Position numbers and translations under genes: made by a program
Shown: one piece after another, positions 25,942 to 36,380 of the stretch
How positions within the stretch are numbered: the first letter of the stretch is position 1
Layout: every line of letters begins with the position of its first letter
From: Halomonas sp. I5-271120
GTDB taxonomy: Bacteria > Pseudomonadota > Gammaproteobacteria > Pseudomonadales > Halomonadaceae
Direction: 5' to 3'
DNA: 64,000 nt
Assembly: GCF_030553075.1 (NCBI RefSeq)
Contig: NZ_CP130701.1
Coordinates: 2,666,001 to 2,730,000 of the forward strand
The notes under the pieces: model-generated
What the model saw: only the letters and a program-made list of their open reading frames with translations
Database searches by the model: none
What the model was told of the DNA's origin: nothing

Positions 25942-27234
25942 ATGGGCTTTTCACAAGCGCTGAGTGGCCTGAATGCCGCCAAGGCCAACCTGAACACCTT
26001 GGGCAATAACATCGCCAACTCCCAGACCGTTGGCTTCAAGTCGTCCACCACTCTGTTTGCTGATGTCTTCGCCAATGCCGATGTGGGCCTTGGGACACAG
26101 GTTTCGGACGTGCGGCAGGATTTCAGCGACGGCAACATTGAAAGCACCAGTCGTGAGCTGGATCTGGCCATCAGCGGCGAAGGCTTTTTCCGTATGCAGC
26201 AGAATGGCGAAACGGTCTATTCGCGCAACGGACAGCTGACCATGGACGCCGATGGCTACCTAGTGAATGCCCAGGGCGCACAGCTCATGGGTTACGGGCT
26301 CTCGGACCCTAACGATCCCTTCTCGGATGTAGTGGCCGGCGGCCAGCCCGAGGTGTTGAGAGTGCCGGCGGCCGGTATGCCAGCCCAGTCGACCACCCAG
26401 ATCAATGCCGTCTATAACCTGGATGCCAGCTCTACCCCAGGCGATCCCGACCAGTTGGAAACGGCGACGGTGGATACGGGGCTTGCTGCACCCGACGATA
26501 CGCTGGATATCGACTATCACTACTCCAACAGCTTCACGACCTTCGACTCGCTGGGTAATTCGCGCAACGTGACGGTCTACTACCAGAAAACCGGAGCGAA
26601 TCAATGGCAGGGCAACGTCGCGCTCGATGGCCGCATCAATGATGATGGTGCTTTGCCCGTCGCAGACGAGAATCAGTTTACCCTTGAGTTCGATTCCAGT
26701 GGTGCCCTGAGCGGTGTCAACGGGACGCCTGGAGATGACGCTACCAACTTCACCTTTACTGCTGCTCAGCTTGGTGGGGGGGCAGCTGACATGGCTGGGG
26801 TGCAGCTCAATCTCGCTGGGACCTCGCAGTTTTCCAAAGACTCGACCAATGACCAGCTGACACAGAATGGCTATACCGCCGGTACGCTGGTGGGCATCCA
26901 GATCGAAGACGATGGCAGCATCGTGCGTAATTTCTCCAACGAGCAGTCCCAGGCCGCGGGGCAGATTGCCCTGGCCAACTTCCGTAATCCGGAAGGCCTG
27001 AAGTCCGCCGGTGACAACGCCTGGACCGAGACCGCTGCGTCTGGCGGTGAGCTGGTCGGGCAGCCGGGGACCGGGGTGCTGGGCAGCGTGACATCTGGTG
27101 CGGTCGAGACCTCCAACGTTGATATGGCCTCCGAGCTGGTCGACATGATCGTCGCGCAACGGGCCTACCAGGCCAACTCCCAGACCATCAAGGTCCAGGA
27201 TGAGATTCTGCAGAGCGCGGTTAACCTGCGTTAA
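25942..27234 (+). CDS. flgE: Flagellar hook protein FlgE
   Basis: 430 aa. N-terminal MGFSQALSGLNAAKANLNTLGNNIANSQTVGFKSS, internal LDLAISGEGFFRM, and C-terminal VETSNVDMASELVDMIVAQRAYQANSQTIKVQDEIL are the FlgE/FlgF/FlgG signatures; the large central D1/D2 region (about residues 140-350) identifies the hook subunit. Ribosome site AAAGGAA. The upstream 121-bp gap could hold an internal promoter, but none was firmly identified. Confidence 0.94.
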   Translation: MGFSQALSGLNAAKANLNTLGNNIANSQTVGFKSSTTLFADVFANADVGLGTQVSDVRQDFSDGNIESTSRELDLAISGEGFFRMQQNGETVYSRNGQLTMDADGYLVNAQGAQLMGYGLSDPNDPFSDVVAGGQPEVLRVPAAGMPAQSTTQINAVYNLDASSTPGDPDQLETATVDTGLAAPDDTLDIDYHYSNSFTTFDSLGNSRNVTVYYQKTGANQWQGNVALDGRINDDGALPVADENQFTLEFDSSGALSGVNGTPGDDATNFTFTAAQLGGGAADMAGVQLNLAGTSQFSKDSTNDQLTQNGYTAGTLVGIQIEDDGSIVRNFSNEQSQAAGQIALANFRNPEGLKSAGDNAWTETAASGGELVGQPGTGVLGSVTSGAVETSNVDMASELVDMIVAQRAYQANSQTIKVQDEILQSAVNLR

Positions 27235-27254
27235 CGGGTGAGGATGAGCCGATA

Positions 27255-28004
27255 ATGGACCGCATGCTATATACCGCCATGAGCGGTGCCAGCCAGAGTC
27301 TTCAGCAGCAGACCGTGGTCAGCAATAACCTGGCCAACGCTTCGACCTCGGGGTTTCGTGCGCAGCTTCATGCCATGCGAGCCGTGCCGGTTCAGGGTGA
27401 TGGCGTTCTGGATACGCGAGCCTCGGTGGCGGCCAGCACGCCGGGGTCGGACTTTAGCCCCGGCCCTGTCAACGCCACCGGCCGCGACCTCGACGTCGCG
27501 ATTCGGGGTGATGGCTGGCTTGCCGTTCAGGATGCGGGTGGCAATGAAGCCTATACCCGCCGCGGCGACCTACAGATAGACGGTAACGGCGTACTGACCA
27601 GTGGTGGACGTCCCGTGTTGGGCGACGGCGGGCCCATCGCCGTTCCTCTGGAAGCCAAACTTGCCGTGGGGGGGGACGGTACCATCAGTGCGATTGGCGC
27701 CGGCCAAAACCCCGATGCCATCGTCAATGTTGGACGCCTGAAGCTCGTCACTCCCGGTGATGCCGGCCTGACACGTGGCGAGGATGGCCTCTTTCGTTCT
27801 GGGCCCAACGGTCAGGCACAAGTGCTGGGTCGTGACGAGGATGTCCGAGTTGCCTCCGGTGCGCTGGAAGGTAGTAACGTCAGTGCGATCGAATCGATGG
27901 TGTCGATGATCGATACGGCGCGGCGCTTCGAAATGCAGATGAAGGTCATCACCAGCGCCGACGAGAATGCTCAGCGTGCCACGAGCCTGCTGTCGATCAG
28001 TTGA
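27255..28004 (+). CDS. flgF: Flagellar rod protein FlgF
   Basis: 249 aa. MDRMLYTAMSGASQSLQQQTVVSNNLANASTSGFRAQL at the N-terminus, DLDVAIRGDGWLAVQ in the middle and NVSAIESMVSMIDTARRFEMQMKVI at the end are typical of FlgF, a rod subunit between FlgC and FlgG. It lies 20 bp after flgE. Confidence 0.92.
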   Translation: MDRMLYTAMSGASQSLQQQTVVSNNLANASTSGFRAQLHAMRAVPVQGDGVLDTRASVAASTPGSDFSPGPVNATGRDLDVAIRGDGWLAVQDAGGNEAYTRRGDLQIDGNGVLTSGGRPVLGDGGPIAVPLEAKLAVGGDGTISAIGAGQNPDAIVNVGRLKLVTPGDAGLTRGEDGLFRSGPNGQAQVLGRDEDVRVASGALEGSNVSAIESMVSMIDTARRFEMQMKVITSADENAQRATSLLSIS

Positions 28005-28046
28005 TAGCGGCTTAACTTCAGGCGAACTGTTTCAGGAGAGAACATC

Positions 28047-28829
28047 ATGATTCGATCATTGTGGACCGCCAAGACGGGACTCGAGTCTCAACAGGTTCAG
28101 ATGGACGTCATCTCGAACAACCTGGCCAACGTCAGTACCAACGGGTTCAAGAAATCTCGTGCCGTTTTCGAAGATCTTATGTATCAGAACCTGCGTCAGC
28201 CGGGCGCGCAGAACGATGCTCAGAACTCTTTGCCTTCGGGACTGCAGGTAGGTAGTGGTGTGCGTCCGGTTGCCAACGAGCGACTGCATAGCCAAGGGGG
28301 AATGGAGCAAACTGAGAACTCCCGCGACCTGGCGATCAACGGCAACGGTTTTTTTAACGTATTGCGTCCCGATGGCACTACGGCCTATACCCGCGATGGC
28401 AGTTTTCAGCTCGATGCCAACGGCCAGATGGTGACCTCGAGCGGTTATCCCGTTCAGCCGGCGATTGTGATCCCGGACAATGCGCTTTCGGTGAGCATCG
28501 GTCAGGACGGTATCGTCTCGGTTACCGAGCCCGGTGTGGCAGGCAATCGTGAAATTGGTCAGCTGACTCTATCAAGCTTCGTTAACCCGGCTGGTCTCGA
28601 GAGTATCGGGGAAAACCAATACCTTGAGACCGCATCCTCAGGGCCTCGTAACGAGAATATCCCCGGTGCCAATGGCTTGGGCACGATTTATCAGGGCTAT
28701 GTGGAAACCTCCAACGTCAATGTCGTTGAAGAAATGGTCAGCATGATCCAGACCCAGCGGGCCTATGAGATCAACAGCAAGGCAGTCAAGACGTCCGATG
28801 AAATGCTGAGCCGGCTGGCACAGCTGTAA
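28047..28829 (+). CDS. flgG: Flagellar distal rod protein FlgG
   Basis: 260 aa, the usual FlgG length. [55 protein letters not shown] is the diagnostic N-terminus; [28 protein letters not shown] closes it. It builds the distal rod that crosses the periplasm. Ribosome site AGGAGAG. Confidence 0.95.
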   Translation: MIRSLWTAKTGLESQQVQMDVISNNLANVSTNGFKKSRAVFEDLMYQNLRQPGAQNDAQNSLPSGLQVGSGVRPVANERLHSQGGMEQTENSRDLAINGNGFFNVLRPDGTTAYTRDGSFQLDANGQMVTSSGYPVQPAIVIPDNALSVSIGQDGIVSVTEPGVAGNREIGQLTLSSFVNPAGLESIGENQYLETASSGPRNENIPGANGLGTIYQGYVETSNVNVVEEMVSMIQTQRAYEINSKAVKTSDEMLSRLAQL

Positions 28830-28842
28830 CCAAGGGGCGGTC

Positions 28843-29535
28843 ATGATGTTCAAGGGGTGTATGCCGGTCCGACTCTGGGCTTTGGTGGTGGTGCTGTGCT
28901 TGCTGGTCTCTGGCTGTGCACAGCTGCCGCGAGCATCGGTGGTGGGCGAGCAGGAACAGATCAACATCGCCGAACCGCGGCCGCCCGAGCCCAACGGCTC
29001 CATCTATCAAACAAACGCTGGCTACGCCTATCAGCCGCTTTTTGAAGATCGCAGGCCTAGAGCGATCGGCGACATTCTGACGATCGTGCTCGATGAAGAA
29101 GTCAGTGCCAGCAAGAACTCGCAAAGTAATGCGGATCGTTCCGGCTCTGCCGGACTGACCATCGATAACGCACCCGATGCGCTCGATAAGTTGGCCGAAT
29201 ATGGGTTCGACCTTTCCGGAAATAGCGACTTCACCGGCGGCGGCGGGTCCGAGGCCAACAATACGTTTACCGGCACCATTACCGTCTCGGTATTGGATGT
29301 CATGTCCAACGGTAACCTCCGAGTGAGGGGTGAAAAGCAGATCGCCATCAACCAGGGGACCGAGTTCATACGCTTCTCCGGCGTGGTGAACCCTCGCACT
29401 ATTAGCGGACAAAATACCGTGCCTTCGACTCAGGTCGCCGATGCGCGTATCGAGTATGTGGGCGACGGCTATATCAACGAGGCGCAGCACATGGGTTGGC
29501 TGCAGCGTATTTTCCTCAATATTTCGCCGTTCTAG
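28843..29535 (+). CDS. flgH: Flagellar L-ring lipoprotein FlgH
   Basis: 230 aa with a lipoprotein signal peptide and lipobox LLVSGC (Cys near residue 25). The FlgH core [31 protein letters not shown] and the end [46 protein letters not shown] are characteristic. It forms the outer-membrane L ring around the rod. The start could also be a later Met (residue 7). Confidence 0.93.
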   Translation: MMFKGCMPVRLWALVVVLCLLVSGCAQLPRASVVGEQEQINIAEPRPPEPNGSIYQTNAGYAYQPLFEDRRPRAIGDILTIVLDEEVSASKNSQSNADRSGSAGLTIDNAPDALDKLAEYGFDLSGNSDFTGGGGSEANNTFTGTITVSVLDVMSNGNLRVRGEKQIAINQGTEFIRFSGVVNPRTISGQNTVPSTQVADARIEYVGDGYINEAQHMGWLQRIFLNISPF

Positions 29536-29565
29536 GTGTTATCCGACTTCCTTGGCAAGGCCTGA

Positions 29566-30702
29566 ATGATGCGTGCATTTTTCGTTTCTCGAGAGTTTTG
29601 TGTTCTTCGGCAAGGCCTGTTGCTTGCCCTGCTGCTGGTTTGGGCGCTGTCTGCACGTGCCGAGCAGCTGCGTGAGCTGTCTGATTTTGCCGGTGTGCGT
29701 GATAACGCTCTCGTCGGTTACGGTTTGGCCGTTGGGCTTGATGGCACTGGCGACCAGACCACCCAGGCGCCTTTCACCAGTCAGAGCCTGACCAACATGT
29801 TGTCTCAGTTGGGGATCACGGTGCCTCAGGGTACTAACCTCCAGCTGCGCAACGTGGCGGCCGTGATGGTCACGGCCAAACTGCCGGCCTTCGCACGCCA
29901 GGGCCAAGAGCTCGACATCGTGGTGTCCTCAGTGGGTAACGCGCAAAGCCTGCGCGGCGGAACTCTGTTGATGACCCCTCTAAAGGGCGCCGATGGACAG
30001 ACCTACGCCATGGCGCAGGGTAACTTGCTGGTTTCTGGCGTCGGTGCCCAGGCCGGTGGCAGCAGTGTCCAGATCAATCAGCAGGCCAGTGGGCGCATTC
30101 CGGGGGGCGCGCTGGTCGAACGCCAGGTGCCGCTCGAACTTGGCCGCCAGGGGGGAATGCTGGAACTGTTGCTCAAGGAGACGGATTTCGGCACGGCCCA
30201 GCGCGCCGTGACGGCGATCAACATGGAGTTTGGGCGCCCGGTGGCCTCTGCGCTCAATGGCCGCGTCATTCAGCTACAGGGGCCTTTAAACGACAATGCG
30301 CGGGTCGGCTTCATGGCGCGGGTAGAGAACGTGGACATCACCCCGCGTGAAGCGGCCGCCAAAGTGGTCCTTAATGCGCGCACGGGATCGGTGGTCATGA
30401 ACAGTCGCGTAACGCTGCGGCATGCGGCGGTGGCTCATGGCAGTCTGTCGATCATCATCGATACCGACTTCCAGGTCAGTCAGCCCAATGCCTTGAGTCA
30501 GGGCGGCCAGACAGCCGTCGTGCCGAATACCAATATCGGGATTCAGCAGCAGGAGGCCTATCTGCGAGAGGTTGAGGGTGCCGATCTGACCGAGGTCGTG
30601 GATGCACTCAATGCGCTTGGGGCGTCACCCCAGGATCTGATGTCTATTCTTCAGGCCCTCAAGGCTGCTGGTTCTCTGCGCGCCGAGTTGGAGATCATCT
30701 AA
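29566..30702 (+). CDS. flgI: Flagellar P-ring protein FlgI
   Basis: 378 aa with a signal peptide (LLLALLLVWALSARA), so a periplasmic protein. Mature region starts EQLRELSDFAGVRDNALVGYGLAVGLDGTGDQTTQAPFTSQSLTNML, the FlgI signature; the end is ALNALGASPQDLMSILQALKAAGSLRAELEII. It forms the P ring in the peptidoglycan layer with help from FlgA. Its stop overlaps the flgJ start (TAATG). Confidence 0.94.
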   Translation: MMRAFFVSREFCVLRQGLLLALLLVWALSARAEQLRELSDFAGVRDNALVGYGLAVGLDGTGDQTTQAPFTSQSLTNMLSQLGITVPQGTNLQLRNVAAVMVTAKLPAFARQGQELDIVVSSVGNAQSLRGGTLLMTPLKGADGQTYAMAQGNLLVSGVGAQAGGSSVQINQQASGRIPGGALVERQVPLELGRQGGMLELLLKETDFGTAQRAVTAINMEFGRPVASALNGRVIQLQGPLNDNARVGFMARVENVDITPREAAAKVVLNARTGSVVMNSRVTLRHAAVAHGSLSIIIDTDFQVSQPNALSQGGQTAVVPNTNIGIQQQEAYLREVEGADLTEVVDALNALGASPQDLMSILQALKAAGSLRAELEII

Positions 30703-31745
30703 TGACGATTCAGGACATGAGCGGTCAGTTTGCCCTTGATATGCAAGGGCTGCAGCGCCTGAAGAACACGGCGCGCGTGGACGAGGATGCCGGTAGGCAG
30801 GCGGCGGCCAAGCAGTTCGAGGCCCTGTTCTTGCAGAAGATGATGACCAGCATGCGCGATGCGATCCCCCAGAGTGATCTTCTAAACAGCAAGCAAACCG
30901 AAATGTTTACCTCCCTGCTCGATCAGCAATGGTCGCAGCACCTTTCCGGTCAGGGCTTTGGTCTGGCCGAGATGCTGGAGGAACAGCTCGGTGGCGCCCG
31001 GCGTACCGTTGATACCCGCAGTGATAGCCTGATTTCGGGCATTCCCCGCGGCGAGCCGCTGCAACAGGTGGTCCGTTCAAAAGCGCAAAACGCGGCGAGA
31101 ACCCAAGGTACAGACCGTTCCGCGGCACCACAGAGCTTCCTGGATGCATTGGACGCCAGGTTGCCGGGTGATACCGCAGAGCCTGCCGATCAGATGGCTG
31201 GCAGTTATGAGCAGGAGTCGACTCGTGAGGCTTCTCGCCTCGAGCATGTCGAGAACTTCAGGGCCAAGCTCGAAGAGCCCGCACAGAGGGCGAGTCGGAC
31301 GACCGGTGTGCCTGCCGAACTGATACTGTCCCAGGCTGCCCTGGAAACCGGCTGGGGACGCTACTCGATTACTACTCAAGACGGCGGCAACAGCCACAAC
31401 CTCTTTGGCATCAAGGCTGGCAGCGATTGGCAGGGTGAGACGACTGACGTGCGGACCCATGAGGTGATCGATGGCAAGCGGGTGGCGATCACCGATAGCT
31501 TCCGGGTCTATGACTCTTACGAGGCGGCCTTCACCGACTATGCCCGGCTGATCGGTGACAACCCACGCTATGCCGGTGTGTTGACCGCTCCGGATGCTGG
31601 GCAGGCTGCCCAAGCCCTGCAGGCAGGCGGTTACGCCACTGACCCCCGCTATGCCGATAAATTGATTGCCGTCATGGATACGCTGGGTCCGCTGACGCCT
31701 GCGGGTCAGCGCAGCCTGGCAGAAAACTCAGGTAGTGAACGCTAG
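30702..31745 (+). CDS. flgJ: Flagellar rod assembly muramidase FlgJ
   Basis: 347 aa with two domains. The N-terminal ~100 residues are the rod-capping domain (AAKQFEALFLQKMMTSMRDAI...). After a linker, residues about 190-340 form a glucosaminidase domain (LILSQAALETGWGRYSITTQDGGNSHNLFGIKAG, with the catalytic Glu in ALETGWG; YEAAFTDYARLIGDNPRYAGVL). It opens the cell wall for the growing rod. The full two-domain form is the gammaproteobacterial type. Confidence 0.93.
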   Translation: MTIQDMSGQFALDMQGLQRLKNTARVDEDAGRQAAAKQFEALFLQKMMTSMRDAIPQSDLLNSKQTEMFTSLLDQQWSQHLSGQGFGLAEMLEEQLGGARRTVDTRSDSLISGIPRGEPLQQVVRSKAQNAARTQGTDRSAAPQSFLDALDARLPGDTAEPADQMAGSYEQESTREASRLEHVENFRAKLEEPAQRASRTTGVPAELILSQAALETGWGRYSITTQDGGNSHNLFGIKAGSDWQGETTDVRTHEVIDGKRVAITDSFRVYDSYEAAFTDYARLIGDNPRYAGVLTAPDAGQAAQALQAGGYATDPRYADKLIAVMDTLGPLTPAGQRSLAENSGSER

Positions 31746-31766
31746 CACGATTGCCCTGCACCACCA

Positions 31767-31793
31767 TCAAGTCTCTGGGCCCCCGGCCGATAT
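31767..31793 (+). promoter_or_regulatory. Sigma-28 promoter of flgKL
   Basis: TCAAGTCT - 11 bp - GCCGATAT in the 77-bp gap between flgJ and flgK. The -10 is a perfect GCCGATA. Confidence 0.8.
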
Positions 31794-31822
31794 ATTGGTT
31801 ATTGATGTAAAGGATCCCCGTC

Positions 31823-33718
31823 ATGAGCATGTTTTCTATCGGCCTCAGCGGCCTGAACGCCGCCCAGAATGCCCTGAATACTACCAGTAACAACATCAGC
31901 AATGTCTACACACCGGGCTACAACCGAGAGCTGACGATCCTCAACGAGGGTAATACCGCAGGTGGCGTCCAGGTTAGCGATATCCAGCGCCAGTTCGATC
32001 GCTACGTTGCCGATCAGCTCAATGATGCGACCAGCACCTCTACGGCCTTGGAGTCCTACCAGACTCAAGTCAGTCAGATCGACAACCTGCTGGCCGACGA
32101 CGAGGCGGGGCTCTCACCGCTGATGCAGGATTTCTTCTCGGCAATGAGCGATCTGTCCGGCTCACCTTCAGACCCTGCCGCCCGGCAGGGCGTGCTGGGG
32201 TCGGCCGATACGTTGAGCGCTCAGGTGCGATCCTTCGATTCTTATCTCCAGGACATGCAAACCGGCATCAATGCCAAAATCGGTGATGAAGTCACGCAGA
32301 TCAATAACACCACTAAGCAGCTTTCTTCACTTAACCGTGAGATCGTCCTGGCCGAAGCCAAGAACGGTGAGGCGCCAAACAGCTTGCTCAACCAGCGGGA
32401 TAAGCTGGTGAACGATCTGAGTGAGCGACTGAATATCAAGCTCAATATTCAGGACGGCAGCACTTACAATGTGACGCTGTCTAACGGTCAACCTTTGGTT
32501 GCCGGTACCAACAACTACCAACTTGAGGCGATCAGCTCTAGTGCCGACCCCCAGCGCACCGTGGTGGGATACAAGGATTCCGGCGGTAACATGGTGGAGC
32601 TCAATGAAGATCGCATTACGGGTGGCAGTCTCGGTGGTCTGATGAACTTTCGCAGCGAAACTCTGGACAAGACCCAGAACCAGATCGGCCAGCTCGCGGT
32701 ATCACTGGTCTCTGGTTTCAATGAGCAGCATGCGGCTGGTATCGATCTCGATGGCAATGTCGGCGAGGCTTTCTTCAGCGTCGGCTCACCCCGTGCCTAT
32801 GCGCATTCCGACAATGACGGTACTGCCGATGTCGCTTCTACGACGTTTGGTGACACCGCCAACCTGCTTGCTACCGACTACGAAATTCGAGTCGAGAATG
32901 CCACTCCGACGGCGGCTGGCGACTTCACCATCACCCGTAGAGATTCGGGCGAAGAGCTAACTGCGGGCAGTGATTTTACCTTCAACGGTACCAACGAGCT
33001 GACGTTTGGGGGCGTGGTCATTACCTTCGATGGAGGGTCTCTGCAGCAGGGAGATCGTTTCGAAGTGCAGCCGGTTCGCCGCGCGGGCCGTGACATGCAG
33101 ACAGAAATCAGCGATCTCGACAAGATTGCGGCGGGTAGCATATTGAGCGGTGATAAAGAGGCCGTCGAGTCCATTAAGGGCGACCCCGGTAACTCTCTTG
33201 CTTCGGGCAATGCTCCCTGGTCACTTAGCATCAGCGACGCTGGTGGCGGCAACTTCGATATCGTTGCCAACCCTGACACCGGCCCGTCTCAGAACTTCAG
33301 TGTGCAGTCTGGTGACGAGATAACCGTTGATGGTGTGACATTGACCCTCGGTAATCTGGCGGATGGACAGACACTGAGCCTAGGCCTGAATGGTGCCGGT
33401 ACTGGCGACAATCGCAATGCGATTGCACTACAGGACTTGCAGGGAAGTGAGTTGGTTGCTGGTTCTGCGACGTTGAATGAGTCCTATGCGTCGATGGTCA
33501 GTGATGTGGGGAATCGCACGAATATCGTGCAGGTTAATCTCGATGCTCAGAGTGGCCTCACCGAACAGTTGCGCGGTGTCCAGCAGTCGGAATCCGGGGT
33601 CAACCTCGATGAAGAAGCGGCCAACTTGATTCGTTACCAGCAGTATTATCAGGCCAATTCCAAGGTCATTCAGACCGCTTCCACCGTGTTCGATACCATT
33701 CTCGGCCTGCGGACCTGA
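31823..33718 (+). CDS. flgK: Hook-filament junction protein FlgK (HAP1)
   Basis: 631 aa. N-terminal MSMFSIGLSGLNAAQNALNTTSNNISNVYTPGYNRELT and C-terminal SGVNLDEEAANLIRYQQYYQANSKVIQTASTVFDTILGLRT are the FlgK signatures; long variable centre. It joins hook and filament together with FlgL, and is a client of FlgN. Transcribed from its own class III promoter and followed 18 bp later by flgL. Confidence 0.94.
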   Translation: MSMFSIGLSGLNAAQNALNTTSNNISNVYTPGYNRELTILNEGNTAGGVQVSDIQRQFDRYVADQLNDATSTSTALESYQTQVSQIDNLLADDEAGLSPLMQDFFSAMSDLSGSPSDPAARQGVLGSADTLSAQVRSFDSYLQDMQTGINAKIGDEVTQINNTTKQLSSLNREIVLAEAKNGEAPNSLLNQRDKLVNDLSERLNIKLNIQDGSTYNVTLSNGQPLVAGTNNYQLEAISSSADPQRTVVGYKDSGGNMVELNEDRITGGSLGGLMNFRSETLDKTQNQIGQLAVSLVSGFNEQHAAGIDLDGNVGEAFFSVGSPRAYAHSDNDGTADVASTTFGDTANLLATDYEIRVENATPTAAGDFTITRRDSGEELTAGSDFTFNGTNELTFGGVVITFDGGSLQQGDRFEVQPVRRAGRDMQTEISDLDKIAAGSILSGDKEAVESIKGDPGNSLASGNAPWSLSISDAGGGNFDIVANPDTGPSQNFSVQSGDEITVDGVTLTLGNLADGQTLSLGLNGAGTGDNRNAIALQDLQGSELVAGSATLNESYASMVSDVGNRTNIVQVNLDAQSGLTEQLRGVQQSESGVNLDEEAANLIRYQQYYQANSKVIQTASTVFDTILGLRT

Positions 33719-33736
33719 TCATAGGAGTTTCGAATC

Positions 33737-34981
33737 ATGCGTATCAGTACCGTGACAATGTTTGAGCAGAGTGTCAGCAGCCTGAACCGACAACAGAGTC
33801 AGTTCACTGACGTCGGCCAGCAGATTGCAAGTGGCCGCCGGGTGGTTAATCCTTCGGATGACCCTCAGGCGGCCTCACAGGCAGTTGGTGTCTCCCAATC
33901 AATATCGATTACCGAGCAACATACCGATTCTCGTGTCAGCGCCCGTAATTCCCTTTCACAAGAAGAGAGTGTGCTCAACAGTGCTAGCCAGGCGATCAGT
34001 AGTGCCAAAACACTGCTGGTGCAGGCAGCTAACGGCACACTGAGCGATGCCGACAGGCAATCTGTGGCCAGTGAGCTAGAAGGCATCTATAACACCATGC
34101 TCGGCCAGGCAAATGCCACCGATGGCAACGGGTCTTACCTGTTCGGTGGCTATCAGGATGACGCTCCGCCTTTCGTGCAGAATGATAGCGGCGACGTGGC
34201 CTATATCGGTGACAGCTTCAACCGTGAGGAGCGCATCGACTCATCACGGCTCATGCCCGTATCTGATAGTGGCGATGCCATTTTTAACAGTGTCCCCAGT
34301 GGTGCCGGCTATGTGGCCACTGCAGCACGCGATTCAGCAGGCGATGGCAGCGTCACCTTCTCCGGACCGAATCGTCTCGATGCCTCTGCTCCTGGATACG
34401 GGGATAACGCGTATCAGATCAACTTCCTTGATGACAGTAACTATCAGGTCGTTACTACCGAGCCTGATGGCACCACTACAACGGGGCCTGTTGAAAGTTA
34501 CACCAGCGGGAAAAGCATTGAACTCGGCGGCGGAGGCTTGTCGATTACTCTTGAGGGCACGCCGGACGCAGCGGGAGGAGATAGTATCAATGTGAACCCT
34601 GCTGATGGTTCCGCCGCCAATCAGGATGTCTTTGCTACGCTCAAGTCGGCCATTGATGTGATGAAGACGCCGGTTGATGGCGACCCAGGCCGCCAGGCTG
34701 ATCTTGAGAATACGCTTTCCACCTCGATGCGTGAGCTGGATAACAGCCTGGATAATGTGCTCACTGTGCGCGCGTCTGTAGGTGCTCGCCTTAATGAGTT
34801 GGATGTGGTGGACCAGGTCAGCAGTAACCGTACGCTGAGTTACGAACAAACGCGCTCGGATCTGGTTGATCTGGACTATGTGGAGGCGATCTCCGAGTAC
34901 AGTCTGCGCCAGGTGGGCTTACAGGCAGCCCAAAAATCTTTTGCCGATATTCAGGGCATGTCACTCTTTGATCAGATCTGA
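33737..34981 (+). CDS. flgL: Hook-filament junction protein FlgL (HAP3)
   Basis: 414 aa. MRISTVTMFEQSVSSLNRQQSQFTDVGQQIASGRRVVNPSDDPQAASQAV at the N-terminus and DLDYVEAISEYSLRQVGLQAAQKSFADIQGMSLFDQI at the end are flagellin-like and typical of FlgL. Last gene of the flg operon, ending 172 bp before a bidirectional terminator. Confidence 0.93.
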   Translation: MRISTVTMFEQSVSSLNRQQSQFTDVGQQIASGRRVVNPSDDPQAASQAVGVSQSISITEQHTDSRVSARNSLSQEESVLNSASQAISSAKTLLVQAANGTLSDADRQSVASELEGIYNTMLGQANATDGNGSYLFGGYQDDAPPFVQNDSGDVAYIGDSFNREERIDSSRLMPVSDSGDAIFNSVPSGAGYVATAARDSAGDGSVTFSGPNRLDASAPGYGDNAYQINFLDDSNYQVVTTEPDGTTTTGPVESYTSGKSIELGGGGLSITLEGTPDAAGGDSINVNPADGSAANQDVFATLKSAIDVMKTPVDGDPGRQADLENTLSTSMRELDNSLDNVLTVRASVGARLNELDVVDQVSSNRTLSYEQTRSDLVDLDYVEAISEYSLRQVGLQAAQKSFADIQGMSLFDQI

Positions 34982-35152
34982 CGGTTATTTCGGCTATCTA
35001 CAAGCATGAATGGATAGTGGCATGAGAAATGGAGTAGGTGGTGACATATCACTAGCCATGTCAGTGAGGTCATAACACAACGCTCCCTGATCAGATGATC
35101 GTTATCAGAACGCCTCTTACCTCAACGCTTCTGATGACAAGGTTACTTACCA

Positions 35153-35193
35153 AAAAAGCCCCCCGGAAGATAGAAGCCGGTAGGGGGCTTTTT
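35153..35193. terminator. Bidirectional terminator between flgL and fliR
   Basis: AAAAAGCCCCC / GGGGGCTTTTT, with an inner CCGG/CCGG stem, serving both convergent operons. The rest of the 250-bp gap between flgL and fliR shows no gene. Confidence 0.85.
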
Positions 35194-35231
35194 CGTTGAT
35201 ATGGCTGTCAAGACGGCTACCTTCGCTGGAG

Positions 35232-36020
35232 CTAACCAAGAGGCGTCATGGCCGTCAGCAGGTTACGCATGAAGCCAAGCCCTATCGCAAACAAGTGCTC
35301 CAGATAGCGATCCAGATCGGTCATTAGCACCATCAGCAGGAAAACGCCGGCTGTGAGTGACATGGGAAAACCGATCGAGAAGACGGTTAGCTGGGGCGCC
35401 GAGCGGTTGAGAATGCCAAGTGAGAGGTTGATGATCAGTAGGGCTGAGACGACAGGTAAAGCCAGCTGTAAGCCTAATACGAAGATAGTGTTACCGAAGC
35501 GTGCCAGCAGTTCGAAGGCATCAAGATTCACACCCGAGCCTATGGGCAAGATACTAAAGCTATTGACCAGGATCTCCAGGGCAACCAAATGGCCGTTCAT
35601 GGCCAGAAACATAAGTAACGTGATCATGTAGAGTATCCGGGCCAGGATCATGGTGTTAGTGCCGGTATCCGGAGAGAAAAAGGTGGCGAAGCCTAGCCCC
35701 ATTTGTAGTGCAATGAAGTCGCCAGCTGCCTGAACGGTGGCAAAGATGACGTGCATGACCACGCCCATTGCGGCACCGATCACTACCTGCTCGATGATAA
35801 TGCCAAGCCCTGCCCACGACATGATAGGCGCGTTGGGCATGGGGGGAAGGGTGGGGGTGATGGCCACACAGATTAAAGCAGTAAGGCCAATTTTTACCTG
35901 ACGGGGGACGCTGGAATGTCCCCAGAGCGGTGATGCCATCACGAAGGCGGACAGGCGCATGAAAGGCCACAAGAAGGCGACTAGCCAGCCATGTAGTTGA
36001 TCAAAGGTAATCTCGACCAT
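35232..36020 (-). CDS. fliR: Flagellar export gate protein FliR
   Basis: 262 aa membrane protein with about six hydrophobic helices. FliR/YscT features: WPFMRLSAFVMASPLWGHSSVPRQVKIGLTALI at the start and the conserved GFATFFSPDTGTNTMILAR region; ends RYLEHLFAIGLGFMRNLL. It forms the FliPQR core of the type III export gate with FliP and FliQ. Last gene of the fliLMNOPQR operon, 4 bp after fliQ. Confidence 0.93.
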   Translation of the reverse strand: MVEITFDQLHGWLVAFLWPFMRLSAFVMASPLWGHSSVPRQVKIGLTALICVAITPTLPPMPNAPIMSWAGLGIIIEQVVIGAAMGVVMHVIFATVQAAGDFIALQMGLGFATFFSPDTGTNTMILARILYMITLLMFLAMNGHLVALEILVNSFSILPIGSGVNLDAFELLARFGNTIFVLGLQLALPVVSALLIINLSLGILNRSAPQLTVFSIGFPMSLTAGVFLLMVLMTDLDRYLEHLFAIGLGFMRNLLTAMTPLG

Positions 36021-36024
36021 GGCC

Positions 36025-36294
36025 CTAGCTGACCATGAGGGGGATATTTTGAATCAGCTCACGAGTGAAACCTATAATCAGCTTGAGCAGCCAGGGGCCA
36101 AGCAGTACCAGCATGCCAAATACCCCGAGTATCTTTGGGATAAAGGAAAGCGTCATTTCGTTAATCTGCGTGGCGGCTTGAAAGAGACTGACCAGCAGAC
36201 CAATCAGCAGTGCTGTCAGCAGCAGTGGGGCGGCCATGAACAGCGTCACGCGCATACCCTGATAGGCCATGCTCATTACCATCTCTGGGCTCAT
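36025..36294 (-). CDS. fliQ: Flagellar export gate protein FliQ
   Basis: 89 aa, two hydrophobic helices. MSPEMVMSMAYQGMRVTLFMAAPLLLTALLIGLLVSLFQAATQINEMTLSFIPKIL is the FliQ pattern. It lies 86 bp after fliP, an unusually long gap in this operon that contains a possible GCATCGC/GCGATG stem. Confidence 0.95.
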   Translation of the reverse strand: MSPEMVMSMAYQGMRVTLFMAAPLLLTALLIGLLVSLFQAATQINEMTLSFIPKILGVFGMLVLLGPWLLKLIIGFTRELIQNIPLMVS

Positions 36295-36380
36295 GGGCGT
36301 TGCTCCTTACAACTTAGACGTTAAAACATCAGACGCATCGCCCGCGCTGTTTGCCTGGTGCGATGATGTTGATGCCGGTG